Part shown: in pieces, positions 22,901-33,400 of the stretch
Position numbering within the stretch: the stretch's first letter is position 1
How the letters are laid out: each line of letters opens with the position of its first letter
Origin: Brassica napus
Lineage: Eukaryota; Streptophyta; Magnoliopsida; Brassicales; Brassicaceae
Direction: 5' to 3'
Length of the DNA stretch: 64,000 bases
Assembly: GCF_020379485.1 (NCBI RefSeq)
Contig: NW_026014713.1
Span: 124,001-188,000 of the forward strand
The notes under the pieces: generated by a model
Databases searched by the model: none
Told to the model about the DNA's origin: nothing
Seen by the model: only the letters and a program-made list of their open reading frames with translations
Position numbers and translations under genes: made by a program

Positions 22901-24462
22901 CAGTTATGATTGGAAACAGGATCAAGCTTCTCAAGCATGTATAACTCTCCCTTTGTAACTCCTTTTCCAATCAATTGGCTGCTCTCAATATCCTGAAACT
23001 TCACATCATTAGGACTGAATATAACATTGCAATTCAAATCAGTAGTACATTTCTTAACTGAAAGTAGATTTGATGTGAATTCAGGAATATAAAATGCTCT
23101 AGTGTTTTTATCAAATAGCTTTAAGTTTCCTATTCCCTTAATAGGTATCTTATCTCCATTTGCAATCATCACACATCCATTAGTAGGTTCTATATCTTTA
23201 ATCAGGTTGGTGTCACTAATCATATGATGAGATGCACCTGAATCTATAATCAATGGTTTGTATGCATTGCTAGCATGATGGCAGATACAGTTTGATCTAT
23301 ATGCATTCATCCTAGCATTTCTATCAATGTACTGCTCAATTCCAGCCTTACTATCAGTCCTAGCAATCTCAGCCTCACCGTGAGTCATTTCTATAGTTCT
23401 AGCAATCAAAGAAGCACCAAATGAATGCCCATGAATGTTACCATTATCCTTGAGCATTTTGATGAGTGCATCCATCTCGGACCTCCTGATGAAGTCTTGA
23501 TCATTGCCTCGGGGATTGCTAGCTCCAGTATAGGTCACCAAAGCTTTTCCATTTCCTTCACGGTTCTCCACCTCAGCTCCTTTGTTGGATGGCCCTGCTC
23601 CGCTTGATCCTTCAGTCATATGAGCTCTTGCCTCTCTCTCCTTTATGAACTTGGCCGGCTTCAAGTGGGGATGGAGTATCCAGCACTGAATCTTCTTGTG
23701 CCCATACCTCTTGCAATGATCACAGTTCCCATTGAACTTCTCATACTTGTTGTAGCCAGCTTTGTTAGCTTGTGGAGGCTCTTCTCGGTCAGATTGCACA
23801 GCATTTGCAAGAGATAAGTCTCCCTTGCCTCCAAACAAACCCATTGAGCCCTGCTCCCTCTGTATCTGAGCACAAACATCCTCAAGGTCAGGTAGCTTCT
23901 CGGACCTTAGCATGTGTTGAATGAGACCATTGTAGCTTGCGTTCAATGTGAGCAACAACCCAAAGACCTTGTCCTGCTCACGCCTCTCATTTAGAAGCTC
24001 TGGATCAACCGTGCTTGGTCTCAACATCTCCAGCTCAGACCACAGTGTCCTGAACCTCCCCAAGTGCTTAGTAAACTCCATGTCATCTTGGGTTAACTCG
24101 TTGATTGCCTTCTTGACTTCAAACACTCGGTTCAGGTTAGAAACGTTTCCATATACCTTCTTCAGCGTGTCCCACAGCTCCTTGGCTGTCTCACAGTAGC
24201 TGTAAGCATCTAGGATAGCCGGCTCCAAGGAGGCATGAAGGACTGACATTACCATCATGTCTTCTTGTTGCCACTTCTCCACAACACTCTCCTCGGAGCT
24301 CTCTGCGTCACCCTCTTGAGTAATCGCCTTTGGAGCTTCACCAGACGTGATATGCCTCCACAAACCCTTGCTTCCCACAGCAGTCTTCACCATCCTAGAC
24401 CAGACTAGGTAGTTGCTTCCTTTGAATGTCACCGCGACCTTCATCTTCATAATACTTTCCAT
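19996..24462 (-). CDS. E4 gag-pol polyprotein with RNase H deletion
   Basis: Single 1488-residue Copia frame. Gag has a CCHC zinc knuckle (CDHCKRYGHKKIQC, from residue 247); protease DSGASHHM at 407; integrase HARLGHPH, CEACILGKH, HTDVW, SDNGGEY and NGVAERKN; RT YVDD at 1179-1182; RNase H DADW and CDNQAV. At about residue 1377 (20329-20334) the sequence reads WKSKHRAM where all relatives have 13 more residues including the SSAEAEY motif. That in-frame 39-bp loss removes the Glu expected in the RNase H active site, so the RNase H is probably dead although the frame is open. The rest looks intact. The start at 24462 (MESIMKMKVAV) aligns with E10. Confidence 0.93.
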   Translation of the reverse strand: MESIMKMKVAVTFKGSNYLVWSRMVKTAVGSKGLWRHITSGEAPKAITQEGDAESSEESVVEKWQQEDMMVMSVLHASLEPAILDAYSYCETAKELWDTLKKVYGNVSNLNRVFEVKKAINELTQDDMEFTKHLGRFRTLWSELEMLRPSTVDPELLNERREQDKVFGLLLTLNASYNGLIQHMLRSEKLPDLEDVCAQIQREQGSMGLFGGKGDLSLANAVQSDREEPPQANKAGYNKYEKFNGNCDHCKRYGHKKIQCWILHPHLKPAKFIKEREARAHMTEGSSGAGPSNKGAEVENREGNGKALVTYTGASNPRGNDQDFIRRSEMDALIKMLKDNGNIHGHSFGASLIARTIEMTHGEAEIARTDSKAGIEQYIDRNARMNAYRSNCICHHASNAYKPLIIDSGASHHMISDTNLIKDIEPTNGCVMIANGDKIPIKGIGNLKLFDKNTRAFYIPEFTSNLLSVKKCTTDLNCNVIFSPNDVKFQDIESSQLIGKGVTKGELYMLEKLDPVSNHNCSFTSASSLNKNALWHARLGHPHERALNLMLPGVVFENDKCEACILGKHCKNVFPRTSTVYENCFDLIHTDVWTAPSFSRDNHKYFVTFIDEKSKYTWLTLIPSKDRVIDAFKNFQAYVTNHYHAKIKILRSDNGGEYTSYAFKSHLDHHGILHQTSCPYTPQQNGVAERKNRHLMEVARSLMFQANVPKRFWSDAVSTACYLINRMPTRVLKDQAPFEVLNKRKPSLAYMKVFGCLCYVLVPGELRNKLEARSRKAMFIGYSTTQKGYKCYDPEARRVLVSRDVKFIEERGYYEEKNQEDLRDLTSDKAGVLRIILEGLGIKMNQDQSTNRQPEESSNEPSRAAQTPHLDHEGGSEPETQENGQEGVGLSEEGEEFNSGSHHQGEQDQGDEAQEPHIQDELVQVQEQPVLRRSTRLRKDPSSWVNTRVYYNAQAVEHPSQAVCSFAQYPEEHCAFMVNLDENYIPRSYEEAIMDKEWKESVGAEAGAMIKNDTWYESELPKGKKAVSSKWIFTIKYKADGKVERKKSRLVARGFTQTYGEDYIETFAPVAKLHTIRIVLSLAVNLGWGLWQMDVKNAFLQGELEDEVYMHPPPGLEHLVKRGNVLRLKKAIYGLKQSPRAWYNKLSTTLNGRGFKKSELDHTLFTLTTPSGMIALLVYVDDIIITGSDKEGIIATKEFIKSMFEIKDLGEMKYFLGIEICRSKEGLFMSQRKYTLDLLKGAGAYGGKTARMPMEDGYKVPREGEIEDSKPYQDPKLYRKLVGKLIYLTITRPDICFAVNQVSQHMQVPKEHHWRMVERILMYLNGSPDQGVWMGCNGSTEVVGYCDADWAGDRADRRSTTGYCTFIGGNLVTWKSKHRAMLKLTNELVWIKGILKHLEIDQATPMTMHCDNQAVIHIASNSVFHERTKHIEVDCHKVRQMIILGVILPCYTRSEDQLADVFTKTARQKTMESIHIRLGLIDLGKRRS

Positions 24463-24694
24463 CTTGAACAGCTTGACGTCTACAGCTTGAACAACCGGCT
24501 AGATCTTGTACTGAGAACCCACACTGCCCTCTAGAACAAAGATTTACTCTTGAGTCTTCAAATGAACCTCCCACGGATCACCAAGACACACGCAAAGTAC
24601 CTTGAGCTTTTGAACTCTCAAGAAACTCTCAAACACACTCACTTGTTCTCTTAAAGTTTCAAACTTGAATCCTTAAGAGAGTCACTCACGAACT

Positions 24695-24724
24695 CAGATT
24701 TCAATCAACCTGGCTCTGATACCA
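24695..24724 (-). promoter_or_regulatory. E4 primer-binding site with overlapping stem-loop
   Basis: Minus-strand TGGTATCAGAGCCAGG at 24709-24724. CAGGTT pairs with AATCTG (24695-24700), including one G-U pair. Confidence 0.83.
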
Positions 24725-25316
24725 TATGAGATTTAAGGATGTAAATGATTATCTGAGTTTAGAAAGGATTATAGAAGAGAATAAGAGATTAAGAGACAGA
24801 TTAGAGACTAATGGAGAATCATAATGAAATGAGTATAGAGAGAGATTGTTTAGAACTGTCTAATCTTTATTAAGGGATGAGATTACATATATATAGGTCC
24901 ATACACTTAGGTTTTTCGAAATCATAAGCATGTAGAGTCAAAGGGGAGCCTAAGCTTTAATTTGAACCGGCCAATGGGTGTCTCCACACGTTTGAAGCAT
25001 CTTTCTTATCCAAGACCAGATGCTCTTCCTTTCCAGCCCTTGCCAGCCTGTCCTAGCTGTCAAGCCGTGCCTTCCTTATCCTCTCAACGTTCGGATAAGG
25101 TCTTGGCCGAGTGTAACTTCTCCTCAGTACATCAAAGTTACTTGGATAGTTACTTGACCGCTTTCACCTTGTACGGCCTGGTCACTTGTACGGCCTGGTA
25201 CGGCCTCTCCATCCGTACCATCCCCTTCACCTTATTCAGCCTCTTAACCCTTTTGCTCTCCTTATGATCTCAACTCCTTTGTGTCTTTACTTCACATGTC
25301 TCAACTCATCTCAACA
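24725..25316 (-). repeat. E4 5' LTR (592 bp)
   Basis: Copy of 19264-19855. TATA run at 24888-24895 (minus-strand promoter), with TTCGAA near 24916. GTAC-core cluster at about 25170-25220. Confidence 0.95.
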
Positions 25317-25623
25317 CATAGCTTTAATATTAATCATGGATTGAACCTGTTGCATTCATATAGCTAATGATTTAAGATTGTGCATTCATGTAGTAATGCA
25401 TTTAAAAATGAGCCTAAATTTCAAATGTACTGATGTAAGCTTGCATTGCATTTAGAGAACTTAATAATCATAATAACCTAGGATGTCAATGTAGTGTCTA
25501 GAACTTGAATTGTCATTGTTAGAGATTGAAATCTACTTGTCTTGACTCAGTCCAGTTCTGAGTGTTGCTATGCCATAGTTAAATCCATCAGTGATGTCTT
25601 ATAAGCATTTAGAAGTATGTCTA
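25317..25623 (+). other. E3 internal region, part 2, non-coding
   Basis: About 300 bp of E3 between E4 and E5, bounded by target duplications catag (25317-25321) and gtcta (25619-25623). It aligns in reverse with E7 near 57960-58270. No gene. Confidence 0.85.
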
Positions 25624-26125
25624 TGTTGAGATGAAGACCAAGAAGTGAAGAGATGAAGCTTTGGGGATGAATGAAGTGAGACAGTAACTTTGGAGTTTTT
25701 ACCACAGTAACTTTGGAGTTTCACCATTTCTGGATAAAGGTAACTAAGTTAGAGCTTGGGAAGTTACCTTACATCCATTTGGAGAGTAAAAACGTCCAAG
25801 GGTATTTGGAGAGGATAAGGAGCACATGGACAGGCTGTCTTGAGCTGGAAAGGGGAAAATGCTTTATTACTATAGCAACCATGTGAGGAAACACAGCCAA
25901 GCATTTCAAAAGGAGTTCCAGCCTGTCCATTGACTCCACATGCTTATGGATTTCGAAATACACTTTATCAGCCTTATCTCTTCATATATATCTTGTATCT
26001 GAATCATTAAATCAATTAATAGAGTTTTGAGTCTCTCTCTCTCTAGAATCTCTCTATTCTCTCTAATCTTTACTCTAATCTTCTCTGATTATTATTAAAC
26101 ACACTCTAAAACACAAAAGTGTTTA
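25624..26125 (+). repeat. E5 5' LTR (502 bp)
   Basis: TGTTGAG...GTTTA (TG...TA). TATA run at 25984-25990, with TTTCGAAA about 30 bp upstream. No GTAC-core cluster; instead two copies of CAGTAACTTTGGAGTTT-like sequence. Confidence 0.95.
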
Positions 26126-26141
26126 TGGTATCAGAGCCAGG
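26126..26141 (+). promoter_or_regulatory. E5 primer-binding site (initiator tRNA-Met)
   Basis: TGGTATCAGAGCCAGG directly after the 5' LTR. As in E1, the following bases do not form the stem-loop found in the other elements. Confidence 0.92.
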
Positions 26142-26307
26142 TTGCTAAAAAGGGGGTGAGTGTGTGATTTATTTTTCGCAAATCTGGGTTCTTTCTTGAG
26201 TGTTCTTAGTGTTCTTGGTGTTCTTGAGTGTTCTTGGTGAGTCTGGGTTATGTTCTTCAGTCACAAGGCTCGTTTGGATCTTTCTGTTGGAAACAAACAA
26301 CCTAGTC

Positions 26308-27385
26308 ATGGAGATGAAGCACAGATCTAGTATTCCATTGAAGCTTGAAGAGGAAACTGGTGGAAGTTGGTCAAGATGGGCAAAGGCAGTGTTGAGGAGC
26401 TGTGTGTTGTGGAGTAGTCATAAAAAGGGGAGGCCTTTAAGAAGAATGGCTATAGAAGCAGGTCAGGCGTGGAGTCTGAGGTATGTAGATAGAGTTGTTC
26501 AAGAAAACCCTACAAGATGTGGGATTGAAGCAGCTCATGGGAGTAGATCCGATCTGAAGAAGGTTTGTGGAGTCAAGAGAGCTAACACAGACCTGAGAAG
26601 AGGAAAGGAAGAACTCCATCAGCTTGTGGGCAAGCTGAAATACTTGAGGAGAGAGTTGGATTTGTTGAGATCAAGAACATCAGATCCGGAGGTGATTCAA
26701 GAAAGGCTGGAGCAAGATGTAGTCTTGAGCCTTCTAGTGAGCTTAAACTCATCATATGGTCAGCTGATTATACAAGTAGCCAAAGATGATGAGCGAGTAG
26801 ATGTGGATGGGTTGTGTGAGCTTGTTCAGTCTTCATATAAAGTATATGAGAAGAGCAAGAGACTGATCAGGATCAGAGATGGTACAAGTTGTAAGAAGGG
26901 ACGGCTTAGAAAGCTTTCTAGAGTGTGGCTTAAGATGGGAAAGGCTTGGAAGAAGGACAGGGAGTCTGGGTATCTAAGTGATAAGATGAGCTTGAAGATG
27001 ATCAAGGAGGTGGCTCAACAAGTGGTAAGAGGAGAGTGTTCTTACTCTGCCTATATGAGTAACTCAGTGGAGGATAGTATGGTTATGAAGGAGCAGGAGA
27101 TCAAAGGAGCAGATGACCCTATCACAAAGAAAGAATGGGATGAGTTTGTCAAGTATGTGTATGCTTTGGCTACGACCCGGAGACAAGGTGCTCCTGCCTT
27201 AGCATCCACATCCAAACCCATTATCATTGATTCTGGAGCAACACATCATATGATCAGTGATAGAAGTCTGATAAGTGAAGTCAAGGCTGCAACAGGGAGT
27301 GTCATGATAGCTAATGGTGCTAGGATCCCAATAGAAGGCGTGGGAAACCTCAAGCTGTTTGAGAAGAGCTCAGCTGCGTTCTATT
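26308..27385 (+). pseudogene. E5 gag and start of protease, cut by E6
   Basis: Starts at MEMKHRSS (an upstream in-frame ATG at 26200 would add 36 residues not shared with E1). It encodes an E1-type gag of about 300 residues. A remnant of the usual Copia gag core is visible (LDLLRSRTSDPEV, EQDVVLSLLVSLNSSY), but there is no CCHC knuckle; a basic run around CKKGRLRKLSR follows. Then comes protease DSGATHHM (Asp codon at 27229, residue 308), and the frame is broken in ...AFY by E6. The bases ctatt (27381-27385) are the E6 target duplication. Confidence 0.9.
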
Positions 27386-27875
27386 TATGGTACGGCAGGC
27401 CGTACAAGGCCGTACAAGGCCGTACAAGGCCGTACCATCCAAACCTCAACCAAAACTTACCATACCTTATCCAAGTGAGACGGTAACTAAGGAGGAGTGA
27501 CTTGGGTAGCTTAGGGAGAGGATCAGACCGTTGAGAGGATAAGGGAACGCGGTGCCAGGCTGGAACAGGCTGGAAAGCTGAAGCACCTTTAGTCCAAGAT
27601 GCCATAAGCGTGTGAGCCATCCTGACCAATCATTCAAAAGGCGCCCTTGACTCCACACGGTTGAATAGTGCTCAGTTCCCTTCTTGTAAACCCTTGTGTC
27701 TCTCTTATAAATATGTAACCTCACTCATTAATAAGATTAAGCAAGTTATGAGTCTCTCTTAGTCTTTCTAAAACTCTCTCTAGACTCCAAATCTTATTTC
27801 AGACTTTAATCTTTTATAAACTCATTCTAATCTTCTCTAAACACTCAGATTACTCTTAACATCATTAAACTATCA
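27386..27875 (+). repeat. E6 5' LTR, first 86 bp missing (490 bp)
   Basis: Corresponds to 32921-33400 of the 3' LTR. It has four copies of the 10-bp unit AGGCCGTACA near 27394-27435, where the 3' LTR has three. TATA box TATAAATA at 27706-27713. Ends ACTATCA (TG...CA type). Confidence 0.93.
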
Positions 27876-27905
27876 TGGTATCAGAGCCAGGTTAGTGAGA
27901 GCCTG
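27876..27905 (+). promoter_or_regulatory. E6 primer-binding site with overlapping stem-loop
   Basis: TGGTATCAGAGCCAGG at 27876-27891. CAGGTT (27888-27893) pairs with AGCCTG (27900-27905), including one G-U pair. Confidence 0.8.
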
Positions 27906-28123
27906 AGGTCGTGTGAGATTCTTTGAAGTTACAAGTTTGAAGCTTTGAAGAAACTCTTGTGTGTTCTTGGGTGTTTGAGAGGTTCCGGGTACATTTCAAG
28001 TTCAAGACTAGTTGTGGTGTGTTGTCTGAAGCTGCGTGGGTTGAAGATCGAGGCTGTGAGGGTTTCTACAAGTCATTCAACTCAAGATAGAGTTCCTGAA
28101 GCTTAGAGAGTTCATCATTCAAC

Positions 28124-31100
28124 ATGGAGAGTGGGATGAACATGAACATGAAGGTAGCCGTGTGTTTCAAGGGAAACAACTACTTGGTATGGTCAAGGAT
28201 GGTGAGAACCACGGTGGGAAGCAAGGGGTTGTGGAAGCATATCAACCCCGGAGAAGCTCCAAAACTCATCACTCAAGGAGAGGATGATGGTGAGGCTGCA
28301 AGCAACGCGGCTGAGAAGTGGTATCAAGAGGACATGCTGGTGATGTCAGTGCTTCACGCATCCCTTGAGCCAGCAATCTTAGATGCCTACAGCTACTGTG
28401 AGTCTGCTAAGGAACTGTGGGACACACTGAAGAAGGTGTATGGGAATACATCAAACTTGAGCAGGGTGTTTGAGGTGAAGCAAGCGATTAACAACCTGGT
28501 ACAAGAGGATATGGAGTTCACTAAACACCTTGGGAGATTCAGATCACTATGGTCCGAGATGGAGATGTTAAGGCCAAGCACTACAGATGCAGATGAGCTC
28601 AACAAGAGAAGAGAGCAAGACAAGGTCTTTGGCCTACTTCTCACCCTCAACCCGGCGTATAATGGTCTCATCCAGCACCTGCTTAGAGAAGACACTCTAC
28701 CTGACCTTGAGGATGTGTGTGCGCGGATTCAGAAGGAGCAAGGCTCCATTGGGTTGTTTGCCAAGAAAGGAGACCTTTCCCTTGCAAGCCAAGCGACTCA
28801 AGAGGAAGGGAATGAAGCTACACAAGCAAATAAGGCTGCTGCGCATGGGAAGTATGAGGAGAGGAGGTTCAATGGGAACTGTGATCACTGCAAGAAGCAT
28901 GGCCACAAGAAGAGTCAATGCTGGATCCTTCACCCACATCTCAAACCGGCAAAGTTCATGAAGGACCGTGAGGCAAGGGCTAATGTATCAGATGGAACGA
29001 GTGGAGCTGGTCCAAGCAAAGGAAAGGAGATAGATGGGCGTGAAGGAGGTGATGGGAAGTCTCTTGTAGCCTACACTGGAGCCCCAAGCAACCGTGGGAA
29101 CTATGATCAAGAGTATCTAAGGAGATCCGACCTGGATGCTCTCATCAAGCTCTTTAAAGAGCATGGTAACACATTTGCTTATTCCTTTGGTGCTAGGGCT
29201 ATAGAGAATGATGAGAATCTAACTAGAACTGATAGGATGCATGAAAGTGTGATTGAGATGTTAAACCAATCTAGAACGGCTAGTTTTGCTAGGAATGATC
29301 ATGTATTCAAACCATCTAGTATCCTTGCTCATATTGCTAGTTCACATACCATTAAGCCTTTAGTAGTTGATTCTGGTGCATCTCATCATATGATAAGTGA
29401 CACTAGTTTAATTAAAGACATTGTACCAATGAATGGTAATGTGATGATAGCTAATGGAGATAAGATACCTATTAGAGGAATAGGAAGTCTTAAACTGTTT
29501 GGTAAGGAGACTAAAGCCTTTTATATGCCTGAATTTACTTCAAACTTGTTATCTGTTAAGAAATGTGCTACTGATTTGCAATGCAATGTCATATTCAGTC
29601 CTAATGATGTGAAGTTTCAGGATATTAAAAGCAGCAAGATGATTGGAAAGGGAGTGACTAAAGGAGAATTGTATTTGCTCAAAGATCTTGCTCCTGTTTC
29701 TAGTTATAGCTGCTCGTTTACTTCTGTTTCTGGTTCTAGTTTAAGTAAAAATGCATTGTGGCATGCTAGATTAGGACACCCTCATAATAAGGCTTTAAAA
29801 CTGATGTTGCCAGGTGTTTCCTTTGAGAATAATGAGTGTGAAGCTTGCATCTTAGGCAAGCATTGTAGAACTGTCTTTACCAAGTCTACTACTGTTTATG
29901 AAAAATGTTTTGATCTTATTCATTCTGATGTTTGGACTGCACCTTGCCTTTCTAGAGACAATCATAAGTACTATGTAACTTTCATTGATGAAAAATCCAA
30001 ATACACCTGGTTAACTTTAATTCCAACCAAAGATAGGGTACTTGATGCATTTAAAAACTTTCAAGCCTATGTGACTAACCATTACAATGCCAAGATAAAA
30101 ATTTTTAGGTCAGATAATGGAGGAGAGTACACGGGACAAGCATTCAAGCTACATCTATCTCAACATGGAATACTTCATCAGACAAGCTGTCCCTATACAC
30201 CACAACAGAATGGTGTGGCTGAAAGGAAGAACAGGCACTTGATGGAAGTAGCCAGGTCCATGATGTTTCAATCCAATGTGCCTAAGAAGTTTTGGAGTGA
30301 TGCAGTTGCTACGGCTTGTTATCTCATCAACAGGACACCAACTCTGATCCTTCAAGGACAATCACCATTTGAGGTATTGAATCAGTACAAACCTTCACTC
30401 GAGCATATGAAGATCTTTGGATGTTTGTGTTTTGTGATGGTGCCTGGAGAGATAAGAAACAAGCTAGAAGCTAAGAGTTCAAAGGCAATGTTCATTGGAT
30501 ACTCATCAAGTCAGAAAGGATACAAGTGCTATGATCCTAACACAAGGAGAGTGTTAGTATCTAGAGAAGTAAAGTTTGTTGAAGAAAAAGGATATTATGA
30601 AGAGCAGATTCAAGAAGATTTGAAGGATCTTACATCTGATAGAGCTGAAACCTTGAGGTTGATCCTAGAAGGGCTTGGAATCAACATGAATCAAGGACAT
30701 CAGGGGGGGAGAAGCACAACTCCAGCACCGGATCATCAGACTTCCAACCTTGAGCATGAAGGGGGGAATGAAACAAGAACTCCAAACCTTGAGCGTGAAG
30801 AAACAAGTAGAGAAGAGAGTTCTGGCTCTCATGATCAAGCTGTGGAATCAGATGATCAACAAGAAGAAGCTAATGATCAGCTAAGGGAAGAGGGAGCTGA
30901 AGCAAGTCAGCTAGGAGAAGAAAGATCCGAAATGTTGTCACAAGAAGAAGAACAAGAGATGGCACAAGAAGGGCCAATGTTAAGAAGAAGTACAAGGCTG
31001 AGAAAGGACCCTTCCAGTTGGGTAAACACGAGAGTGTACTACAATGCCCAAGCTGTGGAGCATCCTACTCAGGCCGTGTGTTCTTTCAGTCAATATCCAG

Positions 31101-32694
31101 AAGCACATTGTGCATTTATGGTAAACTTGAATGAGAATCACATTCCAAGAAGCTATGAAGAGGCAATGGAGGATAAGGAGTGGAAGGAATCAGTAGGAGC
31201 TGAGGCAGGAGCTATGATAAAGAATGATACATGGTATGAGAGTGAACTACCAAAAGGGAAGAAGGCAGTGTCTAGTAGATGGATCTTTACAATCAAGTAC
31301 AAGGCTGATGGGTCGATTGAGAGGAAGAAAACTAGACTAGTAGCAAGAGGGTTTACTCAGACATATGGAGAGGATTACATTGAGACATTTGCACCAGTAG
31401 CCAAGCTACACACAATTAGAATTGTTTTAAGCTTGGCTGTGAACCTTGGATGGGGATTGTGGCAAATGGATGTGAAGAATGCATTTCTACAAGGAGAACT
31501 TGAGGATGAAGTCTATATGTATCCTCCACCAGGTCTTGAACATCTAGTGAAGAGAGGGAATGTACTGAGGCTAAAGAAGGCTATCTATGGGTTGAAACAA
31601 TCACCAAGAGCATGGTACAACAAGTTGAGCACAACTCTGAACGGCCGAGGCTTTAGGAAGTCAGAATTGGACCATACTCTCTTTACCCTTACTACTCCCT
31701 CAGGTATGGTTGCTCTCCTTGTGTATGTGGATGATATCATTATCACAGGAAGTGATAAAGAAGGTATCAAAGCAACCAAGGAGTTTCTAAAGTCTATGTT
31801 TGAAATAAAAGACTTGGGAGAAATGAAATACTTTCTTGGAATTGAGATTTGTAGATCCAAGGAAGGTTTGTTCATGTCCCAAAGGAAGTATACACTTGAT
31901 CTTTTGAAAGATGCAGGTGCTTATGGAGGCAAGACAGCAAGGATGCCAATGGAGGATGGCTACAAAGTACCAAGAGAGGGGGAGATTGAAGACAGCAAGC
32001 CATTTCATGATCCTAAACTCTATAGAAAACTTGTTGGCAAATTGATTTATCTAACCATCACAAGACCTGATATATGCTTTGCTGTGAATCAGGTGAGTCA
32101 ACACATGCAGCTTCCCAAGGAACATCACTGGCGTATGGTGGAGAGGTTGCTGATGTATCTAAATGGCTCGCCGGATCAAGGTGTATGGATGGGGTGCAAT
32201 GGAAGCACAGAAGTGGTGGGCTATTGTGATGCTGATTGGGCAGGTGATAGAGCTGACAGAAGATCAACAACCGGCTATTGCACATTCATTGGAGGCAACT
32301 TGGTGACTTGGAAGAGTAAGAAACAGAAGGTGGTGTCATGCTCTAGTGCAGAAGCTGAATATAGAGCCATGCTGAAGCTTACAAACGAGCTAGTTTGGAT
32401 CAAGGGCATCTTGAACATTTGGAGATAGCACAAGACACTCCAATGACAATGCATTGTGACAACCAGGCCGCCATTCACATAGCCTCCAACTCGGTGTTCC
32501 ATGAGAGAACAAAGCACATTGAGGTTGATTGCCACAAGGTGAGGCAGATGATTGTCCTAGGAGTCATCTTGCCATGTTATACTAGGAGTGAAGATCAGTT
32601 GGCTGATGTATTCACCAAGGCTGCGAGGCAAAAGACAATGGAGTCCATTCATATCAGATTGGGCCTCATTGATCTTGGGAAGAGAAGCAGCTGA
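28124..32694 (+). pseudogene. E6 gag-pol, one frameshift near the end of RNase H
   Basis: Open for 1434 codons: gag with zinc knuckle (CDHCKKHGHKKSQC from residue 253), protease DSGASHHM at 416, integrase HARLGHPH, CEACILGKH, HSDVW, SDNGGEY and NGVAERKN, RT YVDD at 1201-1204, RNase H DADW and SSAEAEY. A 1-bp loss near 32414 (relatives read GILKHLE) shifts the frame before the last RNase H Asp motif. The remaining residues to LGKRSS are readable in the next frame up to 32694. Otherwise intact, so this is a recently disabled copy. Confidence 0.92.
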
Positions 32695-32726
32695 TCCCCT
32701 TAGTCATGAGATCTTTACTCTTTTTC

Positions 32727-32834
32727 CCTCATTAAGGTTTTGTCCCAATGGGTTTTCCTTAGTGAGGTTTTTAATGAGGAAGATCTCATGGCTGTCCAAG
32801 CTTAGTCTTTCACAAAGCTAAGCTTGAGGGGGAG
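32727..32834 (+). promoter_or_regulatory. E6 3' module: two stem-loops and polypurine tract
   Basis: Stem-loop 1 pairs 32727-32737 (CCTCATTAAGG) with 32757-32767 (CCTTAGTGAGG); here the seventh pair is T-A where other elements have C-G, a compensatory change. Stem-loop 2 pairs 32797-32805 with 32818-32826. Polypurine tract at 32826-32834. Confidence 0.82.
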
Positions 32835-33400
32835 TGTTGAGATGAGCTGAGTATATGGAGATGAAGAGATAAGGAGTTGAAGAGAAGAGGAGATGAAGTA
32901 CTTAGGGAAGTTTGGGAGAGTATGGTATGGCAGGCCGTACAAGGCCGTACAAGGCCGTACCATCCAAACCTCAACCAAAACTTACCATACCTTATCCAAG
33001 TGAGACGGTAACTAAGGAGGAGTGACTTGGGTAGCTTAGGGAGAGGATCAGACCGTTGAGAGGATAAGGGAACGCGGTGCCAGGCTGGAACAGGCTGGAA
33101 AGCTGAAGCACCTTTAGTCCAAGATGCCATAAGCGTGTGAGCCATCCTGACCAATCATTCAAAAGGCGCCCTTGACTCCACACGGTTGAATAGTGCTCAG
33201 TTCCCTTCTTGTAAACCCTTGTGTCTCTCTTATAAATATGTAACCTCACTCATTAATAAGATTAAGCAAGTTATGAGTCTCTCTTAGTCTTTCTAAAACT
33301 CTCTCTAGACTCCAAATCTTATTTCAGACTTTAATCTTTTCTAAACTCATTCTAATCTTCTCTAAACACTCAGATTACTCTTAACATCATTAAACTATCA
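32835..33400 (+). repeat. E6 3' LTR (566 bp)
   Basis: TGTTGAG...ACTATCA, followed by target duplication ctatt at 33401-33405. GTAC-core cluster at about 32930-32961. Confidence 0.95.

Larger units (their letters stand above)
19264..25316 (-). mobile_element. E4: Ty1/Copia retrotransposon, near-intact, inserted in E3
   Basis: Complete minus-strand element with two 592-bp LTRs, primer-binding site, gag-pol frame and polypurine tract. It is flanked by catag at 19259-19263 and 25317-25321. I noticed no difference between its two LTRs, so the insertion is recent. Same family as E2. Confidence 0.96.
27386..33400 (+). mobile_element. E6: Ty1/Copia retrotransposon with 5'-truncated left LTR, inserted in E5
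   Basis: Plus-strand element flanked by ctatt at 27381-27385 and 33401-33405. The right LTR is 566 bp; the left LTR lacks the first 86 bp but still abuts the target duplication. The gag-pol has one late frameshift. Confidence 0.95.
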
